Assembly: GCA_038373865.1 (NCBI GenBank)
Contig: JAXGGA010002064.1
Span: 62,001-126,000 of the forward strand
Origin: Uloborus plumipes
Lineage: Eukaryota; Arthropoda; Arachnida; Araneae; Uloboridae
Length of the DNA: 64,000 nucleotides
Direction of reading: 5' to 3'
How positions within the stretch are numbered: position 1 is the first letter of the stretch; each line of letters starts with the position of its first letter. The position numbers and the translations under genes were made by a program. The notes under the pieces are model-generated. The model worked only from the letters and a program-made list of their open reading frames with translations. It did not search any database and was not told where the DNA came from. Positions 12,201 to 24,449 of the stretch are shown in pieces.

Positions 12201-13590
12201 TTTCAGAATGCCTGGACTAACTAGTTTCCATAGATATCTAACACTTTTATTTTGCATGAGTACAATTTTTTATAAAAAATGATTAAATAACAACACTTTT
12301 TTAGTATTTTGACGTGGCGGACAAACTTTGAGGGCATATATCTCAGAAAATAAGTGGAGCAGGTAACTTTCCTTTTGGGCTTTTTCATACCTCTATACCA
12401 TCAATCTGTGTACCAAATTAAAAAAAAATCCGAGTCGGTCGTGCGACCCCCATTCGGTGATTTGGTATGGAATCGCTCATATAGAATATAGAAGGTTGAA
12501 ACTTTACAAAATGAATGTTAAATTTGTGGTAAGTCGCTGCCGTAAGGTCAGTGAAGGCCCTCAAAAAAAGGCATTTTTGACGTTTTTTAGCGTTTTTGAG
12601 GTCCAAAAACAGCTTTTACATTTCAGTTGGCACGGCAAAAGTAGTGTCGTTTGAAAGACCAGTGTAAGCACTTTAAAATAATGTATAAATAACCGAGGAA
12701 AATTCACCGTGCTTTTAATTGCGTAAGGCCGAAATATGAAAAATGTCATATTTTACCGATATTCAAACGGTCATCTTCCTCTGCCAACAACATATTGAAT
12801 TTTTTTTTTTTGCCAATGTCATACTCTATTCTTTGTCTTAACAGAACAGTTGAGTCCTTTGAGGCGAAATGTAAAACATTTTTTTACAAAAAAATTATTT
12901 TTTCCTGTACATTTTTTGTAATTTTTTTTTACATTTCGCCTCAGAGGATTCAACTGTTCTGTTAAGACAAAGAATAGAGTATGGCATTGGCAAAAAAAAA
13001 ATATTTCAATATGTTGTTGGCAGAGGAAGTTATGACCGTTTGATTATCGGTAAAATATGACATTTTTCATATTTCGGCCTTACGCAACTAAAAGCACGTT
13101 GAACTTTCCTCGGTTATTTATGCATTATTTTAAAGTGCTTACACTGGTCTTTCAAACTACACTACTTTTGCCGTGCCAACTGAAATGTACAAGCTGTTTT
13201 TGGACCTCAAAAACGCTAAAAAACGTCAAAAATGCCTTATTTTGAGGGCCTTCACTGACCTTACGGCAACAACTTACCACAAATTTAACATTCATTTTGT
13301 AAAGTTTCAACCTTCTATATTCCATATACAAAAAGAAAATTGGAGTTAAACAGTTCCTGGTAAGAGTTTTGGCTCACGGCAACTTCCATGTCTTGAAAAT
13401 CCGCTTAATTTTTGATGCCGCACCTTCATCTTTAGGGGTCCATAAAAACTAAACAACTCAACTTTAGAGCAAAACATTCTAGATTTAGTCTTTCAATAAG
13501 ATAATAAACATTTGGTAATTTTTGGGAGAAAATCTGAGAGGTCATGAATCACATCATAATGCTAGGCGTGAGTTTCTCAGATTCTTGCTC
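9252..13590. repeat. Palindromic element split by a second palindrome
   Basis: The outer left arm (9252-9515) matches 13326-13590 in reverse complement; 12484-12890 matches 12912-13325 in the same way. If 9516-12478 is removed, the left pieces join into one arm of about 670 bp that mirrors the continuous right arm 12912-13590. So this is a single ~1.4-kb foldback element, centred near 12900, interrupted in its left arm. The centre has two copies of ACATTTCGCCTC-type sequence in opposite orientation. No coding function is seen. Confidence 0.75.
9516..12478. repeat. 2.96-kb palindromic insertion inside the previous element
   Basis: Termini AGCGATTCCATACCAAAT and its complement bound two ~1.4-kb arms (9516-10936 and 11066-12478) around a ~130-bp spacer. 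ATATA is present just outside each end (9511-9515, 12479-12483), a possible target duplication in an already TA-rich site. The spacer itself resembles a segment of the arms around AATACCCAATCTTGTGATTG (10503, 11479), so an internal duplication preceded or accompanied palindrome formation. Mirror frames starting MRKMAAKMAKNAFFAL and MLAIHRKRVYFWLF occur in both arms but show no known domain. Confidence 0.75.
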
Positions 13591-14325
13591 TTAAAAAGAG
13601 AAAAAAAGCCTTTTTTCGGCGCAATCTAATGTATAGCCGAATTATCCATTGCGACAATCGTTAATTTTGCCTTTCGTAGAGTAATTCAGCCTTACTCAAC
13701 CGCATAAGCCAAATGTCCTAATTATTAGTTTTTATACTTGCAGCCACACATTACACTGGTAATCATTTTTTTTTTTTCAGAGCTTAGTTTGCGAAGAAAT
13801 GTCTGGGATGACGTACAGTAATTTTTTACTGTTTTTTTACAAGAAATACGATTTTCAAAGAAACCTAAAGGGAGGTATGTGTCATTTTTTAGCATGTCAT
13901 CTTAATTAGTGCTTTACGGAACTTAATAAAAACAATGACCGTTCCATTATCTGGTTGATTTTTCCGATTCAACATAAAGTCTATCACAAGAAATCACAAG
14001 AAATCTGTTAACGTTGATTGCGGTCATATGAATCTTCTTTTTTAACATTAGGTGTTGGAGCAAATAACCTTGACAAAAAGATTATATGCCTCACCTGATT
14101 AGTGGGTTATTTATTTCACTGATGACACAAAAGGGTAATTGTACCAACATTAGATGTAAATACGAGTATATAAGGCTTTGATTACAATTTGCAATTAAAG
14201 ATGCAATAGTTGCGGAAAGTTTAAAAACAAAATAGTGCTAATAGTCATAAGTAAATTACAAAATCATGTAAAATCTAATTTTCTCAATTTGAAGTTAATT
14301 TTGATTTTTAATTTGCTATTTTCAT
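13591..14325. other. Non-coding stretch
   Basis: Nothing supportable as gene, RNA or element end. Composition is ordinary AT-rich. Confidence 0.5.
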
Positions 14326-15640
14326 GAATGTAGTTTACTTCTAAATTTTCTCAATTACAATAAGTTTTATAATGCTATTTTAAGTTGAGTATCTACCCTG
14401 ATAAAGTGAGGCGAATTCTCTGGCTGTTAGGGCAATTTGCCTCAAATTGACCATATCGTTTTTTGTTAGCAAACTAGGGATCTCCGCCCCCTGCTCGCTT
14501 CGCTCACCAACCCCCGTACCTCACCGCTTTCTGCGGCTCGATCACCAACCTGCTTCTGGTGGTGTAGAGTCAAATCGACTATATGCCACCGAATACGTCT
14601 TCCCCGCTGAAAAAGAAAATAACACCCCCCCCCTTGATGTAAAATAATCTTTTTCTAAAACTGAAATGCTCACATACCCTTTAAAAGCACAGTAACCATT
14701 CCTTTACAATTTAAAGTAATTCGCCAAATAAATAAAAGAGACTCCCGCCCTTATCCAAATTTTAAAAAAAATGATAAAACGTGTATACAATTTAAAAACA
14801 TAGTAAATTATCTAGCCTAAAGGGAAAATCCAGTTCCTTTCCATCGCAGAAAAAAAAAATAACTCAAACACGCAATGTAATTCGTGTGACATCCCGTAAA
14901 CAAAATAAAATTTCATAAGATGATGACAACCTTTCTTACATGTTAAAAACAAATTAAGTAAATATGTGATAAAAGCAATCGTTTATATTTTGTTATATTA
15001 AGACGAGCAATAAACAAAACGAAGAGTCACCGGCTTTGTTTGTCGAGCACGACCTTGTTGAAAACGTTTTGGAGCCGTTTGGTTGAATGTATATGAATTT
15101 TGCTCGAAGTGAGCCTTGAAAAATGGCTAAAATAGAATACCTTTTATTTCCCGTTATAATTAATGGAGAGAAATGGAGCAAACATCTTCTTTTCAGGAAA
15201 AAAAAATATTTCCAACGATATATAACATTAGGGGGTAAGGAAATGTTTTTGCCCCCCAATTTGATGAAGTTTGTGAAATTTGTGTTTAAGAAAATAATTA
15301 AAAAAAAACTAATTCGAAATTAAGAAAAATGACTCCGAGGTGCAAATCGAGGGGGTTCGAACTCATTGTGTACCAAGTTTCAAGTCTGTGGGTGCTATGG
15401 GGCCGCCTGGACGCAGGCCAGCCACAAACATCCTTTCACAATATCTTTGAGCTTACTTTTTTTATAGAGCTAACTTATTTCGTCTTTGTCAGTACTGTTT
15501 GATTTAACACTTTATCTAGATTACATTAAAAACAGTATTAGGCATTATTTTCCATTTTCCATTTACATAGTAGTTTTAATAAATGTTTCCGCTTAGGTGG
15601 GGTGTGATACCGCGAGTCACTATAATCGCACATTCACGGC
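14326..15640 (+). repeat. Dispersed repeat, copy 1, interrupted
   Basis: The segment 14326-14455 (including TTTTATAATGCTATTTTAA) and the segment near 15565-15630 (CGCTTAGGTGGGGTGTG) match, in order and orientation, 27100-27240 and 27350-27410 of the second copy. In copy 2 these parts lie only about 100 bp apart, so copy 1 has been opened by about 1 kb of insertion. Family unknown. Confidence 0.6.
14473..15430 (+). repeat. Dispersed ACTAGS-type repeat inserted in the older repeat
   Basis: It begins ACTAGGGATCTCCGCC with a GC-rich head and ends with a tail containing ACTCCGAGGTGCAAAT followed by TGTACCAAGTTTCAAG. The same order of head and tail (CTTCGAGGTGCAAAA, TTTTGTACCAAGT) is seen in 61180-62978, so both belong to one arthropod-style dispersed repeat class. 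No open reading frame remains. Class (non-LTR tail or other) is not resolved from this window. Confidence 0.5.
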
Positions 15641-16511
15641 CCCTACACAAACTGATCACTATTTTTCAAGTACATTTTTTTTTCTTTTTGTAGAAAGTCG
15701 CTACCTTATTTAACTCCATAAAATGGCCTCTTATATTCAAATATATACAAAAAAGATGGGAAAGTTTAAAATGTTGGTTGTAAATCGGAAAAACTTTTCT
15801 ATTCATATGGTTCAATTAAGCAATACTTAGAAGCATCTAACGTTTAATGAATAAATGTCTATAATTTAGTAAATAACTACCTTGAATTCCGCTCTTCTAA
15901 GCTTGCTTTTTTTTTTGGCCCCAGTACTTTATCTTAATGTCTTTCAGTAGCCCATTTCTTAATCTTTTTCAACTGCACACGAACAGGTTTTGTCATTTGT
16001 TAACTCCTATACGTCCCCGCCCAAAGATTTACAGTTTGAAAAGTTATTTCTTCCAATGATAATCGCAGCTAGCTCTTGGACGATTTCAATTTATCTTTAA
16101 AGGATATATAAAGTCAACCATTATATAGTTTCTTTCTTTTTTGATAAGTTACTGTCTGTTTCAAACAGCAACCTGACTCTAATAATTTTTTCTTGAAATA
16201 GTATTTTCCAACTTTTAAGTAAACTTATAAAACGACAATGGTTTCAGAAATCCTAATGTAAGTACCTTTCGCTATTTTCGACATAATATTATTCTAAATT
16301 TTCAGAAAATTTAAATGATCCTCATTATTATTTTTATTTACATATTTATTTATTTTTTAAAATAATTTCAAGTTTCAAAATCATGTATACATGTCGTAGG
16401 AATAAAAGGCACATGTTAGGCATTGGAACAGTGGTACAAATATAATACTTTTGACTGCCAAAAAAATATTGTATATTGCAAGTGTGCCATAATATGTATT
16501 TTTTAAATATT
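15641..16511. other. AT-rich non-coding stretch
   Basis: No gene or repeat boundary recognised. Confidence 0.5.
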
Positions 16512-16948
16512 ATTAATCAAAAGCAAATTTATTTATAGCTTTTAAGGACTATCATACTAAAATATTTTCTACACTGCGTTCACCTTTTTACCACCTTAAT
16601 ACCCAAGCAAAATCTTCCACAAAATGCTAACTGTAACTGTTATCTGCTCTTAAATGTATTAGAAGAAAACCACGATTAGTCAAAGTATGTCATCTTTAAT
16701 TTTCAAGCTTATGCTCTATAAAATATTAATCAAAAATAAAGTTCTTTTTAGCTTTCAATAGTAATTGACCATACCAAAGTTTTTTTTTTTTTTTTTTTTA
16801 ACTCTGATTTCAACTTTCTACCACCTTAATACCCAAACAAAAATCTTTCACAAATTTCTAACTGCAACTATTATCTGCTCTTAAATGTATTAAAAGAAAA
16901 CAACGGGATAATCAATTCATGTCATCTTAAAATTTCTAGCTTATGTTC
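16512..16948 (+). repeat. Two-copy tandem duplication, ~213-bp unit
   Basis: Two adjacent diverged copies start with ATTAATCAAAARYAAA at 16512 and 16725 and share CCACCTTAATACCCAA, TTATCTGCTCTTAAATG and CTATAAAATATT in the same order. The second copy has gained a poly-T run. This is a local duplication of non-coding DNA. Confidence 0.8.
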
Positions 16949-17439
16949 TATAAAATATTTGAGCTGTGCATCCACTTAGTTTGAAAGAAATGTGCGAACA
17001 ATGACTCGGATAGATTTTTCAGAACGTCTTTCTTTCATGTCAATTTAAGTGTCAGAATGTCCACCTTTTCTCAGTTTCCTTGCGTCCAAATTACTTTAAT
17101 TTTTGTTACCATATAACCATAGAACTCGTTACAATATATATTTTATATTTATCCTTAAGCTTCGTTTTTGAGCTTAAATAATAAAGTTAGAACTAATTCA
17201 AACTAGGATAAATAGTTTTTAAAATTGTGATGAAGTGTTTTTACAAGCAGCCATATAAATGAAAATTAAATAAAATTCGAAAAAATAATTGTGGAAAATA
17301 TCGGTAACGCAGTCATCAGTTAGGAAACAAATTATTTCTTTCTAAATGTTACAGACGTTTTTGGCACAAACATAACAAATGTGCCGAAATAGAAGGTGTG
17401 TATATTAAATTCCAAGAAGGGGTCTAATACAAGAGAATA

Positions 17440-17497
<58 letters not shown>

Positions 17498-17929
17498 CTA
17501 GGCGCCGAACCAACGGAGTTTCTCAATTATTTATCGAGTTTGTATGAAATTGCAAAAAAAAAAAATAAATAAATAAATAAACATGATCATCTCAAAATGT
17601 TCGAAAAAAAAAAACGTGATCATCTTAAAATATTCGAAAGAAAAAAAAAACATTTTTTTTTTAATTTTTAAAATTTCGACTCCAATTGCGAGAATTATGC
17701 CTACTCTTCTCAAAAAATATAAAAACCTTACTTAAACCAAAAAACCCAGACAGAGGGAAATAAAAGGAACATCTGAGTAGAAAAGAGCAATATTCTTAAT
17801 TTAAAAGTGCATTTTTTCCAACTTCATCGCCTCCTCCAAAAATAAAAAGTATCTAATTCAATATTATTACTTCATAACTATAATTTATCATTAAGTTGAA
17901 TAAATATCAATATTTCAAAGTACAATCTA
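16949..17929. other. Non-coding stretch with short repeats
   Basis: It contains an (AAT)n tract at 17436-17496 and a small direct repeat with the core ATCATCTcAAAATgTTCG near 17585 and 17620, flanked by A-runs. Frames through these are poly-isoleucine or phenylalanine artefacts. Confidence 0.6.
17436..17496. repeat. (AAT)n microsatellite
   Basis: About 20 uninterrupted AAT units. Confidence 0.95.
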
Positions 17930-18223
17930 CACTGTTAAAACTACAGGTCGTACCATACACCTTTAAACGTTGTAACACCAGTGGCACCCGCTGAGGGGTG
18001 CCACCTACGTCCTATGGTGTGGCCTCAAGGGCGCCTATGGCACCCTTAAAGTCGCCACATGGCACTTTCAAGGGTATCAAGACATCCATACGGTGCCACA
18101 TGGAGCCAAGTGGCACCCTTCAAGGGTGCCATAGGGAGTTAAGGGGCACCCTTCAGAGAGTGCCGCAGGTGCTACAACGTTTTACCTTAAAGGTGCCTTG
18201 TGCACCCTGTAGTTTTAAAAGTG
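17930..18223. mobile_element. CACTGTT-ended MITE with GC-rich core
   Basis: The ends CACTGTTAAAACTACAGG and CCTGTAGTTTTAAAAGTG are inverted repeats, and a second nested pair (ACCTTTAAACGTTGTA against ACAACGTTTTACCTTAAAG) lies inside. The core holds several short complementary motifs of the type GGCACCC/GGGTGCC, each able to form a small hairpin. GC content is far above the surroundings. The reading frame over it (17998-18297) follows the repeats and is not considered a gene. Confidence 0.75.
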
Positions 18224-19060
18224 TTGGGACGCGGTTGCGTCCTGCTGCCAAGAAAACCAAATGTATGGCGCCAAGAAAACTGAATATCCGAGGATAAGAG
18301 AATATTAAAAACGCGACGACGGAATATTTATATGACAGAACAATTCGGGGTTTTCATCCCTATGTATCTCAGCCCCATTTTTCGCTTCCATCGTGTTCTC
18401 CTTTGACCAGGTTATAGACCAGAAGGAGACTCGGAATTGAGTTCACATTTTGTACACACATTCCTTATGCACTAAGTGTGTATATATACACTAAGGGCAC
18501 ATCAGGTGCCCTTTCCCCTCCCCCCCCCAACCCTCTCACCTCGTTTTCACCATCCGTATCTCAGGCCCCCGGGGTTTCTGTGGTGTTGATATTTCGTATT
18601 AATATTCTCGGGGAACCATTGAGGACGTATACCAAAAGTTACCTCCAGGGAGTCTTCCTAGGTCGGAGTAATTAATGTCTGAAAATCATATCTCGCCTAG
18701 TTTTTAGCAACTTGCTATGTTGTGCGTCTTTTCGCGTAGAATATAGTAGTTAATTTTAAACTTATCTCCGGATGAAGTAGAGCCTTAAAAGTTTTATCCA
18801 AATCCAAGCCGCCTAGAAAAGTAAATGCTCAAAGTCAAAGTCAAAGTCAAAAAAAAAAAAAAAAAAAAAACACGACTGTCCTCCGCCAAGCAAATTTTGG
18901 AGACGCGAGAAAGGGCATTTTACACCACAGAACAAGACGGGTTCTTTTCAACCTCTCTGTATCTCAGCCCTACGAAAATCCACGTGGTCCTATGAATATT
19001 CTAAAGGAGTCATTCAGGACGTATACCGAAATCACCCCAATGATCATCTTAATTTACAAA
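18224..19060 (+). repeat. Diverged direct repeats
   Basis: A unit containing CAGAACAAxxCGGGKT, then TGTATCTCAGCCC, recurs at about 18338-18375 and 18920-18970. A further shared part, with CATTsAGGACGTATACC, occurs at 18617-18635 and 19011-19032. Between them are a short (GTCAAA)n and a 20-A run near 18830-18870. I read it as two decayed copies of one repeat; no family recognised. Confidence 0.5.
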
Positions 19061-19627
19061 CGTTTCGTACCTAAATGTGAGAAAAGTTAGTAACTGATAT
19101 GATAGCATTTGGCAATAAAATATAGCAATAAACTATGATTTCGAATAAAGGCATTTAGTTAAAGGTCTAACAGAAGATTTTTAATTAGTTCCTTAGTTCT
19201 GAAGTCCTAATAGCTCGATTTATAAACTGTATGATAAAATTTCAGCATTATAAAAACGTTGCGAGCATAAAGTATATTTTGTGCCCCCAAATGCAAATAG
19301 CTCTATTACTTTAAAGCTCACATTGGAACAGGACAAAACGTACGTGAACTTACTCCCGATGTAGTAGAGAAGTGAAATAATGAAAATATTTTAGAATCGG
19401 ATTGCAATGCGAAAAAAAAATGTGTTTAATAAGCTCCAAAGTGCTCAAAAATGAATTTTGAAGCCCCTAATTGACTAGCATAAAAATAAATAAATTCATC
19501 TTTAGTCATCTTATTACGTGAAAAAATAGTATAGTGGTTAGAACTATCTTATGCAATGTGGAACTCTGAGGCCCAAATCCTACTAAATTTAGAAACGTAG
19601 TTCCCTTACACTTAAAGTGTAATACAA
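19061..19627. other. AT-rich non-coding stretch
   Basis: No supported feature. Confidence 0.5.
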
Positions 19628-20260
19628 AAAGTAATACACACAAAGTAATAATCTCAATGTAAAAATATGTGATATCTCCCTAAAAACAGTTCTGCTGTAA
19701 AAAAGAATTCCCGCCAAGAAAATCTTTAACTGTTTCCCACAAAAAAGAGCGCCTGCAGTCTAAATTCCAAAATCATCAGCCTCTAAAATTATTATCTAGT
19801 TTGTCCGATCCAAGTTTTGCCAAACTACCATCTTCCATGTTTTCTTCTTTCATCGCACCTACTTCCGCTAAAATCTACCCCACCGCCAATTCCTCACCAG
19901 TATGGATCGTTCTTTTAAAATGTTTTTCGTCCTATTAGGAGGGAAGTTTTTTGCTCATCAAGTCAACATCTCACTTCACAAATTTTCCCCCCTAATAGGA
20001 CTGACAAGAATTTTAAAGAACTATCCATACTGGTGAGGAGTTGGTGGTGGGGTAGATTTTAGCGGAAGTAGTTGTGATGAAAGAAGAAAACAGGGAGGAT
20101 GGTAGTTTGGCACAAACTTGGTGGACAAACTAGATATCATAACTCTTATGTGCTGAGGGTATAGGAATTTAGGCTTAAGGTTTTCTTGGAGGGATTTTTT
20201 TTTTTTACACCAGGGTTGTTTTTGGGGGGATAATATTTTACTTTGTGGACAATTACACTG
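19628..20260. repeat. Foldback element, ~270-310-bp arms
   Basis: The best-conserved stem pairs 19795-19945 with 19985-20150, including AATTCCTCACCAGTATGGAT against its near complement, then CTAATAGG at the loop. Outward, ACACAAAGTAAT near 19637 pairs loosely with sequence near 20240, so the whole unit is about 630 bp. It carries no gene. Likely a non-autonomous DNA element. Confidence 0.75.
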
Positions 20261-20525
20261 TGCTGTAACAATGCGTTTAAATTATAAAATGAATAAAATA
20301 TAGATAACATGCTATTTTCATGTGTTTTTCTACTATATGTAGAGTTGGATTTAATATTTTCGTTTACTTAAAACGTGTTTCTGAGCAAAGTCAAATTCAT
20401 ATATTATCTTGTGATTATCTTTCAATGATGTTTTCCATTTTTTCCAAACACTCCTTTTTAAGCAATTACGAATTACTATTTATTTTTATTTTCGACTGCA
20501 GTAATCATGTATTTCCTTTTTTCTG

Positions 20526-20730
20526 ATTGGATTCAAAACCTGACACCATGCGTGGTTGGTGCTCCCCTTGGAGGTCCAATGTCCTCTACTCCAGCTTTTG
20601 CTGGTCCTCGGCCTCCGCCCATTTTGGTGGCGAAGCCCATGTCGTACACACACGCACACACAGACACAGACATACACACAACTACATACATATACATAAA
20701 AACACACGTCTACACACACCAAGCGCATTT
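20526..20730. repeat. GC-rich repeat remnant ending in CA-rich tract
   Basis: A GC-rich block (20540-20645) leads into an imperfect (CA)n tract (20650-20725). Three frames stay open across it simply because it lacks T-rich stops. The sharp composition change and simple-repeat tail fit a truncated retroposed repeat, but I cannot name it. Confidence 0.4.
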
Positions 20731-23700
20731 CATGATTGCGAAAAACATGCTTGGAATTCAAGATGTTAAAATTCATTTTTTTTTGTTAAATACTTTTTGA
20801 TTCTGTTAGCTTGACGAGCCTGCTTGTACTGACTAAATAAACTGAAACAAATATGAGCGAAAACATTAAATCAAGCAACGTCATTTGTCTTTTTAACATT
20901 ACACAATTTATGCAGAAACATTTCTGACTCTCTATGTAAGCACCTGACGGAAATAAAGGAAGTGTACACGTTTTTGCAAACAATCCCTCCTGTCCAGTGT
21001 AATGATGTTTCGCTCCACTAAAAGAATCCCTCAGTCCAATTTCAATTACTCGGAGCAACCTGTTCAAGCGCTCGCAAAGAAGCTATGCTTGATTTATTTT
21101 GAATGCAGATTAGTTGCTTAGCTGGAAGAAAAGTAATTCAATTGAGTGAAAACGATTCATGTATGAAACTCCGAAGAGTTTCTCAAGACAAGATATTTAA
21201 GTATGCTCGTGCTCAATTACTTCTTCTGCTGTTATGTGCTTCCTTGCAGACTTAAAGAAATGTAATCCGTAACTATCGTTTGCTCAGGTAAAATAAGGTA
21301 ATTGAAAAGACATTAAGAAAGTTTGCTTTGTTATTTTGGAGTTTATATGAGAAAACTCCGCTGTATTTGATAAATGCTGTTTGAAATGCCTGACTGAAAT
21401 GTTTAATTATTCATTGTTTGGTCAATAGGATAGTTTGAAAACACAAACGCAGCAATTGATTTTCCAAAACAAGCATGACATTTGACGTTAGTGGAATTGA
21501 AATTTTAAAAGTCTTAATTTATTCTACCTTATGAATCTTAAATTAAAACTCATTTTAATTTTGTTGGGTCTTGCTCAGACGAGATAAGATGACGATTACG
21601 TTTTCTAAGGAAAAATTCACTCAGTTGTAGTCTAGATTTGTTTATTTATTTATTTTTATCGTCTTTTAATATGAATATTTGTATTTACTCTAGTTAGTTT
21701 TTGACTGGTTCAAGCAGTAGTTAGTTACTCATTTTTATAAAGGTAATCCAAAAGTCTAAAAAAATGTAAATTTTATTTAATTATATATTTATTAATTTTT
21801 TAACGCTGATTTTATGAAGCGTAAAATACTTTTCACAATCACATTACTTTATGTAAATTTATTTCCGGTTTTACATTTTTTTAAAATCTTTAACTCTGAA
21901 TGATATTTTTTTCACGCTGACTTATTTTTTTTGACTTATTTCAGTAACATTTGGTTTGAAAATGAAAAAAAAACCCTTTAAGTCTGAAAAAATGAGTTAT
22001 TATTTTTTTTTTCGTTTCGTAAAGCACTGATATCCTCTGACATACTTAATTTCTTGAAAACTTAACATTGCTTAATATCTTAGAAAGCAGCGTTAAATAA
22101 TATTTTTTCGATGTTTTTCTGTTAAGCTTGGATTTTTGTAATATCAGTGAAAAAAATAATATACAGTGTTCTTTGCTGTCAGAAATCCAAGTCTTACCCA
22201 GACAACAGCAAGTGTTGAAATTGAGAGGAACTTCATTACAGGTATCAGTTACAACCAAATGAGATTTTGTTTACGTAAAAGCATGTTTTTTTTGTTTCCA
22301 TCGTCAGACTTTCAAGTTTTATGAGTGTGGTTAAACGGAATACCCGTCTTTTAAATGAAGCTGAAAAAATTAAAAAGTAGTTTACAGTAGTGGACCTCGA
22401 TAGCCCTTTGCCTCATATCCCATATTAGACCTTTACTGGAGAGGTGTGGTGTTTTACATCCCCAGCAGAATTCGACTTTGCTTTTAAACTTTTTGTATTG
22501 TTTTAATATATGTATGTCTCTTTTAGTTGGCATGATTGTGCAGGCTATGCAGATGCAGATGTTAAATATACCATTAAAGTGCTGCTGTGATTTTTTTTTT
22601 TTTTTTTTGCCTGAATTTCAGTTACTTCTTTACTTATAGTATGATAAATACAAAATACATAAATCAAGTTTCTACTTTATTCTTGCTAAGTGTGTATTAA
22701 ATAATAAAACACAACATTTTATTTTTAAACTAAAGCAGTCTATTTAACTAAAATTTTGAAATATATTTGAAAGATAATGTAATGTTACACAGCCGCACTT
22801 CGTGAATTGGAAGCCTATGTTGTAGTATATATTCCTATTATTAAACAAAAGGAATAAACATACGTTTTCATTATTAGTAAACATGATTGTTTTTTTTCCA
22901 TGATCAACAAAAAATGTTGCATCTATTTCTATTTAAAAAACACCTAATTAAATACATATTTTAAAATAAATTTTAAAACAAATACCCGTTTTGCAACGTA
23001 AAATTAATTTTTCATAATTTATACTTTTTCCCTTTTCAAGTTAAAAATAAATTGATCTGAGATTTTCCCCCAAACCAGCGAAGATTCGTCTACGTGAGTT
23101 AACGACACAATTTGCTGAAACCCACAGGAAATAATATATTTTATTTTCCACTAGATGCAACATCTGTTCTAGAAAAGGCTCTTAGGAGGTTTAGACTGAA
23201 AAAAAAATCCTAGGAATAAAATAAAATAAAATTAAACGCTAAAGAGCCGAACTTGGTGTATAAAACATGATAGTTTCAGTTACAGCCGTTGAAATAGACT
23301 TTCTAGTTATTTATTTGACAAAGTTTATTTGCTCGGACGATATTAGTTTTGCTTGATAGTTTATATAGGTAACCTTATGTTGAATTCATATAAAAAAAAA
23401 TATAATGGTCTTAAGAAACATTTCAGAAGAAAAAATATACTTTTAAAGATATTATATGAGATTATAATATGCGCCATTAAGACAGGAGAAACTTGATCAC
23501 TATCACTACAAAGTATGTTTTGCTTCTTATACTATACTATGTTACTTTTGAATAGGCCTATCAAGTTTAGAAACTTTGCGTCGTCTCCATGGAAACCGTA
23601 CGAAAGAAAGCAGTGCCACTCTTTTTGTTACGCACTGCTGTTGAGGCATTTTATTTATTTTATGCTTATCGAATTAGGTTTGCGCTTTTATTTACGTCAT

Positions 23701-23938
23701 CATATCTCAGTTATCTCTAAACGTTTTCTAACAAATCTAGTGCTAAATAGTTCGTTTTAGCAAGATTTGCCATCATGAGTAGCCCTTACATAATACTTGA
23801 AAAAGTATTTTATTAACGTTGATTTAATAATAGTTTGACGCACAAAGTAATGGAGAGTTTCCGAAATTTCAAAAGTATTTTTTTTTCTGAAAGAACATGC
23901 TTCAAAGCATTGGAATTGACCTTTTTTTTTTTTTTGAC
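20731..23938. other. AT-rich non-coding stretch
   Basis: No gene, RNA or repeat ends found. It has several T-runs (for example near 22591-22608). Short frames at 20786-21067 and 22046-22533 on the minus strand have no domain content and no splice context that I trust. Confidence 0.5.
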
Positions 23939-24024
23939 ACAGTTATATATAAAGTTACAAATACCTTTGCGCTAAAGATGTACAGAAAATAAACAACGTT
24001 ACAATGCACAAATGAGCAGGGATA

Positions 24025-24072
24025 CTGCAGACACGTGTTTCGGCGTTACAAGGAACGCCTTTATCAATGCAA
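24025..24072 (-). ncRNA. Hammerhead-like ribozyme candidate, mirror copy
   Basis: This is the same 48-nt structure in the left Penelope copy on the minus strand, with identical core deviations. Identity in both arms means the two copies inherited the same changes rather than decaying independently. Confidence 0.45.
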
Positions 24073-24449
24073 AAAGTTGTGAGCTTATGGATGCACAGAC
24101 ATCCGACAAAAGCAACGGAAACAGAAGCGAACAGCTTAAAAAGCAAACATAGCGGATTACATGAACACCAATAAAAAAATTCGAAGCCAAAAAAGATCCA
24201 ATGGGAAAATAAAGAATGAACCGAAGCTTTCTACCAGGTACGAAATGGAAAGAAAAAATTCGATTGGCGACACGATAAGCCAAAAGGCTAACATAATAAA
24301 AAAACACCAGGTTAAACTGTTAACCGCAAGAACAAAAAAGGAGCAGAATGAAAGAAAGCGAATCGGTAAAAAAAAAAAAAAAAAGACAAGTAGAAAATGG
24401 AAAATGCTAGCAAAATCAGAGGAATACATTAGAAAGGGAAAAGGCAAAA

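Noticed and set aside
17998..18297. 99-residue frame
   Set aside because: It follows GGCACCC/GGGTGCC repeats inside a MITE and runs past its end.
20486..20800. Overlapping ~80-97-residue frames on both strands
   Set aside because: All are open because of a GC-rich block and CA repeat that lack stops; no frame is favoured.
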